From Syntrophorhabdaceae bacterium (GTDB taxonomy: Bacteria; Desulfobacterota; Syntrophorhabdia; Syntrophorhabdales; Syntrophorhabdaceae), in NCBI GenBank assembly GCA_028698615.1, contig JAQVWF010000007.1:25946-89945 (forward strand): DNA of 64,000 nt, in the 5' to 3' direction. Below the pieces are notes generated by a model that ran no database searches, was not told the DNA's origin, and worked only from the letters and a program-made list of their open reading frames with translations. How positions within the stretch are numbered: position 1 is the first letter of the stretch; the number at the start of each line of letters is the position of its first letter. This document shows positions 8,662-16,653 of this stretch, in pieces. Both the position numbers and the translations under genes were made by a program.

Positions 8662-8844
8662 ATGAGTGATAAGGAAAGGGCGATAATGGACGCGGTGGTG
8701 TTGCGTGAAGATAAGAAGGTCATTACCTGTTCAGTGGCGGTCAGATTGTCGCGGGAACACGATATGTCCCTGAAAGAGATCGGTGATGCCTGCAACAGGC
8801 TGGGCATCAAAATAAGGGAATGTCAGCTCGGTTGTTTCGCGTGA
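8662..8844 (+). CDS. small conserved protein with C-terminal CQLGCF motif
   Basis: This protein of about 60 residues is mostly helical, with a helix-turn-helix-like pattern ('SLKEIGDACNRLGIKIREC') and a tail 'CQLGCFA' carrying two Cys. GGAGA just upstream supports ATG 8659 or 8662. It ends 4 bases before the divergent moeA-like gene, so the two are cotranscribed. Small proteins with this tail recur, as far as I remember, next to molybdenum and tungsten cofactor or formate dehydrogenase genes of anaerobes; I know no assigned function. The two terminal Cys could bind a metal or carry sulfur, which is inference only. Confidence 0.6.
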   Translation: MSDKERAIMDAVVLREDKKVITCSVAVRLSREHDMSLKEIGDACNRLGIKIRECQLGCFA

Positions 8845-8848
8845 TGCG

Positions 8849-10084
8849 ATGACGGCCATTCACCCGGTGAAGGGTATGTCCCTCGGACTTGAAGAGGCCC
8901 TGCGTTTGATGCTGGAGGCCATAGAGCCTTTGCCCGCGGAAAACGTCAGCCTTCTCGAAAGTGTAGACCGCGTAGCCGCGTCGGATCTTTATGCTCTCGT
9001 TGATTCTCCGTCATCGGACGTTTCCCGCAAAGACGGCTATGCTGTTTTCTTCAGCGAGGTCAAGGATGCGACCGCCGCAAACCCCGTGCGCCTGCGCCCC
9101 ATAGGCTCAGCAGCCGCTGGAAGCGCAAAGACCATGATCCTCGAACCGGGGACCACGGTGAGGGTGTTGACGGGCGCAAGGATCCCGTCGGGCGCCGATG
9201 CCGTGGTAGCTGAAGAATGTACCAGAAGCGAACAGGGCGAGGTCCTCGTGGAAGCGGCCCCCGTGGAACCCGACAAAAACATACTGGCCCGCGGCAGCGA
9301 TGTGCATACAGGACGGCGTCTTCTCGAGGCGGGCCGCCGCGTATCTCCGGCCACCGCGGGTTATCTCGCCGCAGCGGGTATCAGCAAAGTCCCCCTCTTT
9401 TCAAGCCCCGTGGTGGGGATCGTCGGAACCGGCGACGAGATCGTCGAACCGGGCGCGCCTCTTGCAGAGGACAGGATCTACGCAAGCAATATCGTCACCC
9501 TGGCAGGGTGGTGCGGAAGGTCGGGGATGAGATCGCTCAAGGGTATAGTGAAGGATGATTTCGATTCCATTCTCTCTGTTTTCAAGAAGATGTCCGCCGC
9601 GACGGATGCCATGATCACGAGCGGCGGGGCATGGAAGGGTGATCGCGATATGGTTGCGGACGTTCTTGACAGAATGGGTTGGAAGAAGATATTTCACCGG
9701 ATCCGCATGGGACCGGGCAAGGCCGTGGGCTTCGGCATATTGGACGGGAAACCCGTGTTCATCCTGCCCGGCGGTCCGCCTTCCAACCTTATAGCCTTCC
9801 TGCAGATCGCTCTGCCGGGCCTTATGCGCCTGTGCGGCCATGCGAGTCCCGGTCTGCCCCGGATCAATGCCACGCTTGCCTCCGGTATCGGGGACGGCAA
9901 AGTCGGCTGGACCGATCTGTTCTTTGGGACCATTGAGCAGGGTGAAGGCCTGCCCATCTTTCATCCCATGAAGAAACGCAGCCGCCTGGGTTCCATAGCC
10001 GAGGCCACCGCTCTGGCATCCGTACCTGAAGATAAGGACCATCTTTCTGAGGGATCGGTAATTTCCGTCCAGTTGCTGACATAG
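8849..10084 (+). CDS. divergent MoeA-family molybdopterin molybdenum/tungsten transferase
   Basis: The protein has 411 residues, the usual MoeA length. MoeA-type enzymes insert Mo or W into adenylylated molybdopterin in the cytosol. The order of segments is intact: 'RKDGYAV' near residue 65, 'RVLTGARIPSGADAVVAEE' near 110, 'VGIVGTGDEIVEPG' near 190, 'MITSGGAWKGDRD' near 255 and 'GKPVFILPGGPPSNLIAF' near 310. Several core positions differ from standard MoeA: MDGYA is KDGYA, GGVSxG is GGAWKG and LPGNPVS is LPGGPPS. It lies 4 bp after the small CQLGCF protein. A second, canonical moeA is 1.2 kb away, and a tungsten enzyme operon follows, so a metal-specific division of labour is plausible but unproven. 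Confidence 0.85.
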   Translation: MTAIHPVKGMSLGLEEALRLMLEAIEPLPAENVSLLESVDRVAASDLYALVDSPSSDVSRKDGYAVFFSEVKDATAANPVRLRPIGSAAAGSAKTMILEPGTTVRVLTGARIPSGADAVVAEECTRSEQGEVLVEAAPVEPDKNILARGSDVHTGRRLLEAGRRVSPATAGYLAAAGISKVPLFSSPVVGIVGTGDEIVEPGAPLAEDRIYASNIVTLAGWCGRSGMRSLKGIVKDDFDSILSVFKKMSAATDAMITSGGAWKGDRDMVADVLDRMGWKKIFHRIRMGPGKAVGFGILDGKPVFILPGGPPSNLIAFLQIALPGLMRLCGHASPGLPRINATLASGIGDGKVGWTDLFFGTIEQGEGLPIFHPMKKRSRLGSIAEATALASVPEDKDHLSEGSVISVQLLT

Positions 10085-10136
10085 GGTACATCCTCTTCCC
10101 CACCCATGTAACGTCTGACGCCCCGGAATAAGGCCG

Positions 10137-10165
10137 TTGACTTCTCCCATTCTTTTTCCTATAAA
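10137..10165 (+). promoter_or_regulatory. sigma-70 promoter of the radical SAM gene
   Basis: TTGACT (10137-10142), 17 bp, TATAAA (10160-10165) is close to consensus and lies about 45 bp before the GTG start of the radical SAM gene. It shows that this gene is not simply cotranscribed with the moeA-like gene. Confidence 0.65.
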
Positions 10166-10212
10166 TATTTGAGCGGATCATTGGGTCCGGATAAGGAAAG
10201 GCGACGACGATC

Positions 10213-11328
10213 GTGAGAACCCTGACGGAACACACCGGGCAACTGAAGAAAATGTATTCTCTTGAAAACGGGAGGATACAGGGAGGCGACGGCTGGGAGA
10301 AATTTCCCTTCTTCTGGTTCCTCCTGTTCCTGTCGTACAGATGTACGAGAACATGCGAATATTGTTATGCCTTCAACCAGGTGGGCTATGATAATACCTT
10401 CGAAATGGACGACAGGACGTTCTCGCGGCTCCTCGAGTGGATCCCGGAGGTCTGGAAGGTCAACAACATCAAGGTGAACGTCGTTGTCTTCCTCGGCGGA
10501 GAACCACTGCTCAAAACAGGGAGGATCAAGAAGGTCATGGATGCCGTCTACGCGAACACCGACGGGATGCAGGGGAATGTCTGCACCAATGCCGATCTCG
10601 TGGATGCCGTTAATTGGGATGACCTGGCGGACATCCAGTGGATCTCGACAAACATCACCGATATCCCCATTGAAGAGTTGTCGAGACGGATGAAGATAAT
10701 CGGCGAAAGGTCGAATGTGATCAACCAGACGATCCTTGCCACTCTCGATGAGTACAACCTCGAGAGGGTGCTGGACATAACGCGGTTTGGGATCGAAAAT
10801 GGATACCGCCTCAGATACTACAGGAACCTGTACAGGGGGATGGACCCCCGGTACAGGAAAAGACTGCTTCAAAGGTATCATGAGCTGTGCGATATGCTTG
10901 AAGAGTACGTTGTGAGGGGTTATGACGTCCACACCACGTTCCTTCTTGATTTCCTGATCCCCGCCTGGAAACTCGAGTCCTCCCCCTATCCCTGCGGGAA
11001 GAGAATAGCGACTGTATTCCCCGATGGAAGCATCGGACCCTGCATCAGGAACCATTCGTTCACATCCGGAACCATCTACGACCCGAATCCTCTGGCAAAG
11101 TTGCAGGTTTACGATTTCCATTACGATATCAGGCGACCCGACCTGCCGGACGAATGCAAGGCATGTGAATCGAGGACCGCCTGTCATGCCGGATGCCCCA
11201 ACGACAAGAGGATGTTTGCCGACTGCACTCTGGGGAAATCCGTCTTATGCGATGTGCACAGGGAGATCATTCCAAGGTTGAGGTACCTGGAGACCCTGAA
11301 AGGCGATCCTTCCGCGGCAAGAAAGTAG
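10213..11328 (+). CDS. radical SAM protein with C-terminal SPASM-like cysteines
   Basis: This 371-residue protein has the radical SAM signature 'CTRTCEYCY' (CxxxCxxC) near residue 44, which binds the [4Fe-4S] cluster that cleaves S-adenosylmethionine, followed by 'VVFLGGEPLL', the GGE SAM-binding motif. The C-terminal third has a Cys-rich region: 'PYPCGKR', 'GPCIRN', 'CKACESRTACHAGCPND' and a last 'CDVHREI', as in SPASM or twitch domains that hold auxiliary clusters and modify peptides or proteins. The substrate is unknown. GTG 10213 follows AAGGAAAGG at about 11 bases; ATG 10252 is the alternative. It sits between two moeA genes and meets the second tail to tail, with 1 bp between stops. A role in cofactor or metalloenzyme maturation is inferred from position only. 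Confidence 0.8.
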   Translation: MRTLTEHTGQLKKMYSLENGRIQGGDGWEKFPFFWFLLFLSYRCTRTCEYCYAFNQVGYDNTFEMDDRTFSRLLEWIPEVWKVNNIKVNVVVFLGGEPLLKTGRIKKVMDAVYANTDGMQGNVCTNADLVDAVNWDDLADIQWISTNITDIPIEELSRRMKIIGERSNVINQTILATLDEYNLERVLDITRFGIENGYRLRYYRNLYRGMDPRYRKRLLQRYHELCDMLEEYVVRGYDVHTTFLLDFLIPAWKLESSPYPCGKRIATVFPDGSIGPCIRNHSFTSGTIYDPNPLAKLQVYDFHYDIRRPDLPDECKACESRTACHAGCPNDKRMFADCTLGKSVLCDVHREIIPRLRYLETLKGDPSAARK

Positions 11329-11329
11329 T

Positions 11330-12577
11330 TTATATCTCGTCGTGGTCGATCAGCTGGATGGCAACCTGCCCGCCCGCCTTCACCTGGGTGGTGTCTTCGG
11401 GAAGCACTATGAGACAATTGGCGTCGCTCATCGAACGCAGGACCGACGACCTCTGATTGCCTGTCGTTGAGACATGAAAATCGTTGTTCTCGATCGTAAA
11501 CCGGCCCCTTAAGAAAAACATCTTGCCGGGCTGCTTCTTTACATCCTCATCCAGGATCGCATTGACGACGGGTTTGCGGACCCTTTTGGCGCCCATGAGC
11601 CCAAGGAGCGCAGGCCGCACGAACTGAATGAAGGATGTAAGGCTGGAGACCGGGTTTCCCGGCAACCCGAAGATCAGTTTATCGCCCTTTGTCCCGAAGG
11701 TGCAGGGCCTGCCCGGCTTGACCTTGACCCATTCAAAGTGAATATCGATACCGAGGTCGGAAAGGATGTCCTTCACAAAATCGTATCTTCCCATCGATAC
11801 TCCGCCCGTGGATATGACGACATCTGATTCCAGGGCCTTCCGGAATGTCTCCCTTGTATCCGACACCGTGTCTTTCACGATGCCGAGGTAATGGGGAAGA
11901 CCGCTATACTTCTTTACCTCGGCGTACAAGGTATAGGCATTCACATTCCGTATATGGCCGAATTGGATCTCTTCTCCCACATCGGCCAGCTCATTGCCCG
12001 TGGAGATAATGGAGACCGTCGGCTGCCTGTATACGCGGACAGTCCCGCGATTGAGAGACGCGAGCATGCCCACGTTGGACGAGGTGAGGCGATCGCCTTT
12101 GCAGAGCACCTTATCACCTATCGTGATGCTCTCCCCGGCGAACCTGTAATTCTCGGATCGTGCGGTTTCGCGAAATACCCTCACCCATCCCGACTCTTCT
12201 TCCGTATCTTCAACGGGGACCACGCAATCGGCTCCCTGCGGTATGGGAGCGCCCGTCATGATCCGTATAGCCGTTCCTTTTGAAACCTCTTTGCCGGTGC
12301 TCGAGGCGCCCGCCTGGATCTCCCCGAGGACCTGAAGCCGTGCGGGATGTTCCTTTGACGCCCCCTGCGTATCTTCGGCGATTATCGCATAACCGTCCAT
12401 GCCGGAATCATCGAGGGGGGGCACCATTGTGTCCGCTATGATGTCGTCATAGAGAACACGATTGGACGCTTCCATGATGGCGACGCTGTCGCTGTTCAGA
12501 GGCCGAATGGAATCGAAAATAATTCTGAGGGCTTGCTTAACGGATACTGTCAAATCTGTAGTTTTCATACCAGTCAC
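11330..12577 (-). CDS. moeA: molybdopterin molybdenumtransferase MoeA
   Basis: This is a canonical MoeA of 415 residues that ligates molybdate or tungstate to MPT-AMP. All usual motifs are present: 'SGMDGYAI' near 60, 'IRIMTGAPIPQGADCVVPVE' near 105, 'SIISTGNELADVG' near 190, 'VISTGGVSMGRYDFV' near 255, 'KVKPGRPCTFG' and 'IFGLPGNPVSSLTSF' near 300, and a C-terminal domain ending 'VAIQLIDHDEI'. The start is a GTG at 12577; ATG 12568 is three codons in and equally possible. It is convergent with the radical SAM gene and shares the divergent region 12578-12922 with the bamB operon, whose first product needs a tungsten-bis-pyranopterin cofactor. Confidence 0.93.
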   Translation of the reverse strand: MTGMKTTDLTVSVKQALRIIFDSIRPLNSDSVAIMEASNRVLYDDIIADTMVPPLDDSGMDGYAIIAEDTQGASKEHPARLQVLGEIQAGASSTGKEVSKGTAIRIMTGAPIPQGADCVVPVEDTEEESGWVRVFRETARSENYRFAGESITIGDKVLCKGDRLTSSNVGMLASLNRGTVRVYRQPTVSIISTGNELADVGEEIQFGHIRNVNAYTLYAEVKKYSGLPHYLGIVKDTVSDTRETFRKALESDVVISTGGVSMGRYDFVKDILSDLGIDIHFEWVKVKPGRPCTFGTKGDKLIFGLPGNPVSSLTSFIQFVRPALLGLMGAKRVRKPVVNAILDEDVKKQPGKMFFLRGRFTIENNDFHVSTTGNQRSSVLRSMSDANCLIVLPEDTTQVKAGGQVAIQLIDHDEI

Positions 12578-12831
12578 TCTGGAGACCTTTTCGCAGTTTG
12601 GTTATATCATATTGGATTTGACGGATGTTGTCCACAGTTCCCGATGAACTTTCTGCAGCGCCTCCGCTGACTATATTCTCGGTGCTGGAAGCATCTTGCC
12701 GCCCCTCCGCAGATTAGCGAATTGGACGTGACTAAACGAGGGCTCCTTCAACGGAATATAGAATGATCTTCCATATGTATCTTCGTGCGGTTCCCCCTGC
12801 CGCGCAATCATGGGCGAAGGTCTTATTTTCC
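12578..12831. other. divergent intergenic region between moeA and bamB
   Basis: Together with the promoter below, this holds the control region for both directions. No gene is supported. I could not assign the moeA promoter with confidence. Confidence 0.4.
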
Positions 12832-12866
12832 TTGACACGAGAGGACCTTGTGATATAATACACAAG
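12832..12866 (+). promoter_or_regulatory. strong bam operon promoter with operator palindrome over the -10
   Basis: TTGACA (12832-12837), 16 bp, TATAAT (12854-12859) matches both sigma-70 hexamers perfectly. An inverted repeat CTTGTG (12847-12852)-N8-CACAAG (12861-12866) encloses the -10 box, so a bound dimeric repressor would block RNA polymerase. The leader to ATG 12923 is about 57 nt. Confidence 0.75.
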
Positions 12867-12922
12867 TTCACGAAGCGGTTATAAGGCGAGCTTCGGAGAT
12901 ATTAGAGGAGTAGGAGCCAAAA

Positions 12923-14911
12923 ATGAGATATGGAGAGACAGGGTACAACTTAGAAATTGATTTGGCGACAGGAAACATCGAACGGGTGGAGACGGATCCG
13001 AAGTTGCTGGAAACCCACCTGGGAGGCCTCGGCACGAGCGTGAAGCTGCACTGGGACAGAGTTCCCCCCGAAACGAAGCCCTTTGACGACGCCAACATGC
13101 TCATATTCAGTTCCGGCGTTCTCAATGGCACACCGGCGTTCAGCGCAAACCGCAGTGTCATTACCTTCATTTCACCCCAATCGCACCTTCTGGCATATCC
13201 GATGATGGGGGGGTTCTGGTCTGCGGAATTGAAATATGCCGGCTACGACAAGATCATATTTAATAACAAATCCCCGAAATGGGTCTACATTTGGATCAAC
13301 AACGACAAGGTCGAAATTCGCGACGCATCCCATCTCCTGGGTAAAGGGGCCCTTGAAACACAGGACCTTATCCGCCAGGAACTGAACCAGCCCAACGCGC
13401 AGGTGGCCGCCATCGGCATAGCCGGTGAGAACAGGTGCTTCACCGCCTCCATCGAGCAGGGTCGCTCCAGTGCCAGCCGTCTCGGCGGCGGCGCCGTCAT
13501 GGGCGACAAGAAAATAAAGGCCGTGGCGGTCCGGGGGACGAAGGACATCAACCTTGCCAATGGCGAGGCCTTCATGAAGGAAATGAAGGATATGATGGCA
13601 TACATCAACTTCCGGAATGAAAACCCCATCAAGGACGTCATGACCATTCTGTCCGGTATCGGTTCGCCGCAGGAGATGGTGCACACCGATGAGAAGTGGC
13701 ATACGGAGAACTTCATGTGGGGCAACGCACGTACCCGCAGGAGAGGTTTTTGGGATGAGAAGATAAATGAAGAGTTCCCGAGGACACAGAGAGAGGGTAT
13801 CAAGCGGCTTATCAGCTGTTTCAACTGTCCCCAGCACTGCGGTGCATTGGTCTCGTACAAAGAGACCCCGCGGTATATGGCCAAGTGCTTCGGCAAGCTG
13901 ACATACCTGATGGCGTCCTACGTGGACAGCATGGATTTTGCCTGGAGAACGCTGCAGCGTGCCACCGAATACGGCGTGGATTCATTCTCCACACCTCAGA
14001 TCCTGGCCTTTGCCGTGGAACTCTACGAGGCCGGCATCCTGACGGACAAGGATTTTGCGGCAGGTGACACGTACCCGGCATGTCCCTCCGATAAAGAAGG
14101 AAGATTTGTATGGCTCCTCGACAGGGTCGTCCGCCGCGAAGGTATCGGCGACGTTCTGGCCGACGGTGTCTACTACGCAGCCAGGGCGATCGGCAACGGC
14201 GCGGAGGCATTCGATCACAACACGATCAAGAGACACGAACAGCTTCCTCTCAAACTCGGCACAATGGATCCTCTGTACTATCTCATGTATTCAACGAACG
14301 AGAAGATAAGCATCACCCAGATCGAAGGAAACTGGCCCCAGGGCGCCTTCCCGACCATGGAGCAGAGAGAGGACTTTGTGAAGGATTGGCCGCAGCTTCC
14401 CGACGATAGCTGGAAACAGTGGCTTCTCGATTGGGAACCCCGCGGAGAAAAGGGCATACCCTATTATCCGACGGCCGATATGAGCTCTCAGATCGTAGAC
14501 TGGATGGAGATGCTCCACAATATCGATGATGCCTGCTGTGTGTGTGCCGGCATGTCATCGTTCTGCCTGAAGCCTCCCTACCACATACACAATTACCCGA
14601 AGATAATTTCGGCGGCAACGGGGCTCGACCTCGACGAGGCCGCACTGAAGAAGATAGTCAACAGGAGTCGTAACCTCCACAGGGCTCTCAATAACAGGCT
14701 GGGTCTGAGAAGGGGTGATGAGAAGCCGCCAGAAGACCACTGGAAGAGAAGGTACCCCGAGATCGAAGAAAACCTCCTGTCCACGTACTACACGTTCAAG
14801 GGCTGGAACCAGGAAGGCATTCCCACGAAGGAAAGGCTGCACGAACTGGACCTGGACTACGTTGCAGAAGACTTAGAAAAGAGAGGGATATTGAAAGATG
14901 GCCAAGATTAA
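12923..14911 (+). CDS. bamB: class II benzoyl-CoA reductase active-site subunit (W enzyme, AOR family)
   Basis: The product is a 662-residue aldehyde:ferredoxin oxidoreductase-family protein holding a tungsten-bis-pyranopterin site. In the BamB subgroup this subunit reduces benzoyl-CoA to a cyclic diene-CoA. The N-terminus 'MRYGETGYNLEIDLATGNIE', 'MMGGFWSAELKYAGYDKIIF', 'WINNDKVEIRDASHL' and 'SIEQGRSSASR' are the patterns I remember from Geobacter BamB rather than from generic AOR. A [4Fe-4S] motif CxxCxxxC is at Cys299, Cys302 and Cys306, with a Cys-rich segment near the C-terminus. By count, Glu251, Glu257, His260 and Cys322 fall at the numbers I recall for the BamB catalytic site and W ligand. 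It is first in a five-gene operon and overlaps bamC by 14 bp. A paralogue acting on another acyl-CoA or an aldehyde remains possible. Confidence 0.88.
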   Translation: MRYGETGYNLEIDLATGNIERVETDPKLLETHLGGLGTSVKLHWDRVPPETKPFDDANMLIFSSGVLNGTPAFSANRSVITFISPQSHLLAYPMMGGFWSAELKYAGYDKIIFNNKSPKWVYIWINNDKVEIRDASHLLGKGALETQDLIRQELNQPNAQVAAIGIAGENRCFTASIEQGRSSASRLGGGAVMGDKKIKAVAVRGTKDINLANGEAFMKEMKDMMAYINFRNENPIKDVMTILSGIGSPQEMVHTDEKWHTENFMWGNARTRRRGFWDEKINEEFPRTQREGIKRLISCFNCPQHCGALVSYKETPRYMAKCFGKLTYLMASYVDSMDFAWRTLQRATEYGVDSFSTPQILAFAVELYEAGILTDKDFAAGDTYPACPSDKEGRFVWLLDRVVRREGIGDVLADGVYYAARAIGNGAEAFDHNTIKRHEQLPLKLGTMDPLYYLMYSTNEKISITQIEGNWPQGAFPTMEQREDFVKDWPQLPDDSWKQWLLDWEPRGEKGIPYYPTADMSSQIVDWMEMLHNIDDACCVCAGMSSFCLKPPYHIHNYPKIISAATGLDLDEAALKKIVNRSRNLHRALNNRLGLRRGDEKPPEDHWKRRYPEIEENLLSTYYTFKGWNQEGIPTKERLHELDLDYVAEDLEKRGILKDGQD

Positions 14912-15437
14912 GAAGAAAGTCAAGACGATCAAGGTTGATGCCGACAAGTGCAACGGCTGCCGGGGATGCGAGATAGTCTGTTCGGCCTTTCATTCCACGC
15001 CGAGGTACAGCGGCATTAATCCGGCACGGTCCCGCATTCAGATAATCCGCCACCCGCTGAAGGACGTATGGATGCCCATATTCGCGGGCGAATATACTCC
15101 GGCGGAATGCATGGGCAGGGAGAAATATGTGATCGACGGCAAGGAATACGACGAGTGTACCTTCTGCAGGGCCACCTGCCCGTCGAGGGACATATTCAAG
15201 GAGCCCGACTCCGGACTTCCTCTCAAGTGCGACATGTGCGAAGATGATCCTCCCCTCGAAAAACCGAAATGCGTTGAGTGGTGCATCAATGACGTCCTCG
15301 TGTACGAAGAGAGGGAAGAGGAAGTCGAAGAGAGCGTTGATATGGAGAACGTTGAGATAGGCCTTACATCCATGATCGACAAATATGGACTGGACAAGGT
15401 CGCCGACGCCATAGCCCGGATATCCCAGAAGGACTAG
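14898..15437 (+). CDS. bamC: four-cluster-type ferredoxin subunit of the Bam complex
   Basis: This 179-residue iron-sulfur protein carries electrons to BamB. Cys motifs in order are 'CNGCRGCEIVC' near residue 15, 'CTFCRATCP' near 83, 'CDMCEDDP' near 108 and 'CVEWC' near 122, enough for about three [4Fe-4S] clusters of the HycB/DmsB-like type. The ATG lies inside the end of bamB (14-bp overlap), so the two are translationally coupled, as expected for subunits of one enzyme (BamBC). The acidic C-terminal helix ('EEREEEVEESVDMENVEI') may be an interaction surface. No signal peptide, so it is cytosolic. Confidence 0.85.
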   Translation: MAKIKKKVKTIKVDADKCNGCRGCEIVCSAFHSTPRYSGINPARSRIQIIRHPLKDVWMPIFAGEYTPAECMGREKYVIDGKEYDECTFCRATCPSRDIFKEPDSGLPLKCDMCEDDPPLEKPKCVEWCINDVLVYEEREEEVEESVDMENVEIGLTSMIDKYGLDKVADAIARISQKD

Positions 15438-15469
15438 ACGTCAATACAAGACAAGAGGATTAATAAACC

Positions 15470-16621
15470 GTGGAAATCATAGCCCCCTTTCAAGAGGTAA
15501 TAGACGAGATCAAGGAGAAAGGCGGAGACGCGATAAAGTACTGCTACCAGTGTGGTAAGTGCGATACCGTCTGTCCCTGGAACAAGGTGCGCAAGTTCAG
15601 CATGAGAAAGCTCATCCGCGAGGCCACCTTTGGCATCAGCGAGATAGAGAAAGAAGAGATCTGGCGTTGCACCACCTGCGGCAAGTGTCCCCAGCGCTGC
15701 CCCCGGGACGTCAAGCAGATCGACGACATGATGGCTATCCGCAGGATGGCGACCGGGTACGGTGTTTTTGCCGGGCCGGTCAAGCCGTACCGTACGGTTG
15801 CCTCCGGCCTTGCCGGCCAGGGCAACCCCTTCAACGAAGACAGAAAGACGCGGGGCGCCTGGGCTGAGGGTCTTGGCGTCAAGCCTTTCAAGGAAGGTAT
15901 GGAATACCTTTATTTCCCCTGCTGCTATTGCAGCTACGACCCGAGGCTCAAGAAGGTCGCGCAGGCCACGGCAAAGGTCTTGAAAAAGGCCGGCGTCGAC
16001 TTCGGCATCCTCGGCGAGAAGGAGAACTGTTGCGGCGAGAGCATTCGTAAGACAGGCAATGAGGACCTCTTCAAGAAACTCGCAAAGGAGAATATCAAGA
16101 CCTTTGTCGACAGCGGCGTGAAGAAGATCCTTGTCTCCTCCCCGCACTGCTACCACACCTTCAAGAACGAGTACCCCGAGTTCAAGGTCAACTTTGAGGT
16201 GGTCCACATTTCGCAGTTGCTGCCGCAGCTTATCAAGGAAGGGAAGATCAAGTTTGCCGGAGAGTACGCCAAAAAGGTCACCTACCACGACCCCTGCTAC
16301 CTCGGCCGCCATAACGGCGTTTTTGACGAGCCCCGGGATGCCTTGAAGGAGATCCCTGGCATCGAGTTTGCCGAACTCCCTGAGGCGCGCCTTGACAGCA
16401 CGTGCTGCGGAATGGGCGGAGGCAGGGTCTGGGCGGAAACGGAGAAGCATGAGCGCTTCTCGAACATAAGAGTGGATCAGGCGATCGAGCTTGGTGCAAA
16501 AGAGCTGGTCACGGCCTGTCCCTACTGCATCACGGCTCTCGAGGACTCAAGACTGGTGATGAACCATGCCGATGACATTGAGGTCAAGGACATCACGGAG
16601 ATCATCCTGGAAGTGATGTAG
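15470..16621 (+). CDS. bamD: HdrD/GlpC-like CCG-domain iron-sulfur protein of the Bam complex
   Basis: This is a 383-residue protein with two N-terminal [4Fe-4S] motifs ('CYQCGKCDTVCPWN', 'CTTCGKCPQRCPRD') and two CCG domains: 'FPCCYCSYDPR', 'ENCCGESIRKTG' and 'SPHCYHTF' for the first, 'YHDPCYLGRHNGV', 'STCCGMGGGRVWAE' and 'CPYC' for the second. CCG domains of heterodisulfide reductase bind noncubane clusters; in the Bam complex the equivalent subunit relays electrons between HdrA-like BamE and BamBC. The start is GTG 15470, 32 bp after bamC; a purine-rich GAGGATTAAT precedes it. Cytosolic, soluble. Confidence 0.85.
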   Translation: MEIIAPFQEVIDEIKEKGGDAIKYCYQCGKCDTVCPWNKVRKFSMRKLIREATFGISEIEKEEIWRCTTCGKCPQRCPRDVKQIDDMMAIRRMATGYGVFAGPVKPYRTVASGLAGQGNPFNEDRKTRGAWAEGLGVKPFKEGMEYLYFPCCYCSYDPRLKKVAQATAKVLKKAGVDFGILGEKENCCGESIRKTGNEDLFKKLAKENIKTFVDSGVKKILVSSPHCYHTFKNEYPEFKVNFEVVHISQLLPQLIKEGKIKFAGEYAKKVTYHDPCYLGRHNGVFDEPRDALKEIPGIEFAELPEARLDSTCCGMGGGRVWAETEKHERFSNIRVDQAIELGAKELVTACPYCITALEDSRLVMNHADDIEVKDITEIILEVM

Positions 16622-16653
16622 CATACAAGAAAAAACCGATGAGGTGATAGAAA

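Noticed and set aside
12923..14911. Generic aldehyde:ferredoxin oxidoreductase
   Set aside because: The N-terminal motifs, residue numbering and the bamCDEF neighbours fit BamB better; a non-benzoyl substrate is still possible and is stated in the entry.
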